Shown: one piece after another, positions 5,750 to 6,152 of the stretch
How the letters are laid out: every line of letters starts with the position of its first letter
Position numbering within the stretch: the first letter of the stretch is position 1
NCBI GenBank assembly: GCA_019114115.1
Contig: DXGD01000331.1
Coordinates: 1 to 6,152, forward strand
Source: Candidatus Nesterenkonia stercoripullorum
Lineage (GTDB): Bacteria; Actinomycetota; Actinomycetes; Actinomycetales; Micrococcaceae
Reading direction: 5' to 3'
Length of the DNA: 6,152 bases
Notes under the pieces: model-generated
What the model was told of the DNA's origin: nothing
Database searches by the model: none
Seen by the model: only the letters and a program-made list of their open reading frames with translations
Program-made: the position numbers and the translations under genes

Positions 5750-6152
5750 GTGTCCCCGCACCAGCGGCGCGCAGCACATCTGCCAGCACCGCCATCCCGG
5801 GACGGATGCGCTGCGCCGGAATCGCCCCATAGCCCAGGCGGAAGCTCGAAGCCGGGTCGTGCCGTCCGCTGGCTTCGGGTGCGCTGAAGAAGGCCTCCCC
5901 CGCTTCCAGCAGCACTCCGTGCCGTGCGGCCTCCTCGACGACGCCGGCGACGTCGAGCCCGTAAGGGCCCTGGCACCACAGCGTCAGCCCGCCGGGCGGA
6001 AAAGGACCCGCAGGGAAAGGGAAGAACTCTTCGGCCGCCGTCGTCATGAGCTGCCATTTCCGGCGCATCTCCTCGCGATGCAGGCGCAGCGCCCGGTGGT
6101 AGTCGCCCGAGTCGAGGAACAGCGCCATCGCCCGCTGCACCTGTCCCGGGAC
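5733..6152 (-). CDS. MocR-type regulator, C-terminal aminotransferase-like part (5'-truncated by window edge)
   Basis: The frame is open to the right edge of the window and ends at TGA 5735-5733; about 139 C-terminal residues are visible. The segment VPGQVQRAMALFLDSGDYHR, then a Arg/Lys-rich helix (REEMRRKW), then PPGGLTLWCQGPYGLD, GVLLEAGEAFF and FRLGYGAIPAQRI, follows the order seen at the end of the type I aminotransferase-like domain of MocR proteins (GabR and PdxR are examples). In that family this domain binds PLP and is joined to an N-terminal GntR winged helix, which would lie outside the window. The GTG at 6138-6140 is internal, since homology-like sequence continues upstream of it. 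The PLP-binding lysine should lie upstream and cannot be checked. An ordinary aminotransferase is less likely, given the MocR-like PxQxA..FL segment. Confidence 0.82.
   Translation of the reverse strand, partial: VPGQVQRAMALFLDSGDYHRALRLHREEMRRKWQLMTTAAEEFFPFPAGPFPPGGLTLWCQGPYGLDVAGVVEEAARHGVLLEAGEAFFSAPEASGRHDPASSFRLGYGAIPAQRIRPGMAVLADVLRAAGAGTLSTRG

Noticed and set aside
4916..5830. A 304-codon open frame on the minus strand, antisense to the FCD regulator
   Set aside because: It spans the divergent promoter and the 3' end of another gene, has no recognisable domain, and opposes a complete FCD regulator.

Overview
The window is GC-rich DNA, with codons mostly ending in G or C and GTG start codons also possible. 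The gene families, with an FCD-type GntR regulator beside MHS and APC transporters, fit a high-GC Gram-positive bacterium (Actinobacteria, plausibly Micrococcales). The genus cannot be named from sequence alone. No rRNA, tRNA, CRISPR array or insertion sequence was recognised. All genes look intact except the two cut by the window edges.

Layout: (1) 1-219 (+) is the 3' end of a gene cut by the left edge, probably the C-terminus of a DUF3887-like protein. (2) 294-337 is a near-perfect palindrome, probably a two-way terminator between this gene and the convergent next one. (3) 357-1895 (-) encodes a 12-helix APC-superfamily amino acid/amine permease with its own AT-rich upstream region. (4) 2020-2065 is a strong stem-loop, the likely terminator of the operon that follows. 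(5) 2079-3521 (-) encodes an MHS-type major facilitator with an unusual His/Asp repeat tail at its N-terminus. (6) 3566-4840 (-) encodes an iron-dependent alcohol dehydrogenase with the fingerprint of hydroxyacid-oxoacid transhydrogenase (HOT, ADHFE1 type). (7) 4841-5020 is a divergent control region rich in palindromes. (8) 5021-5749 (+) encodes a GntR-family FCD regulator. (9) 5733-6152 (-) is the C-terminal part of a MocR-type regulator with an aminotransferase-like domain; its 3' end overlaps that of the FCD gene by 17 bp.

How the genes may work together (inference): the FCD regulator probably controls the divergent HOT-MHS transcription unit. HOT enzymes oxidise 4-hydroxybutyrate to succinic semialdehyde while reducing 2-oxoglutarate to D-2-hydroxyglutarate. 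The MHS transporter could import a carboxylate such as the hydroxyacid or 2-oxoglutarate. The APC permease could import an amine or amino acid that feeds the same pool, for example GABA. A 16-bp motif, TGTGAnnTGAATCA plus two variable bases, lies just upstream of both the permease and the HOT gene with 12 of 16 bases identical. This is the best sequence evidence that the two transcription units are co-regulated. Substrates cannot be fixed from sequence.
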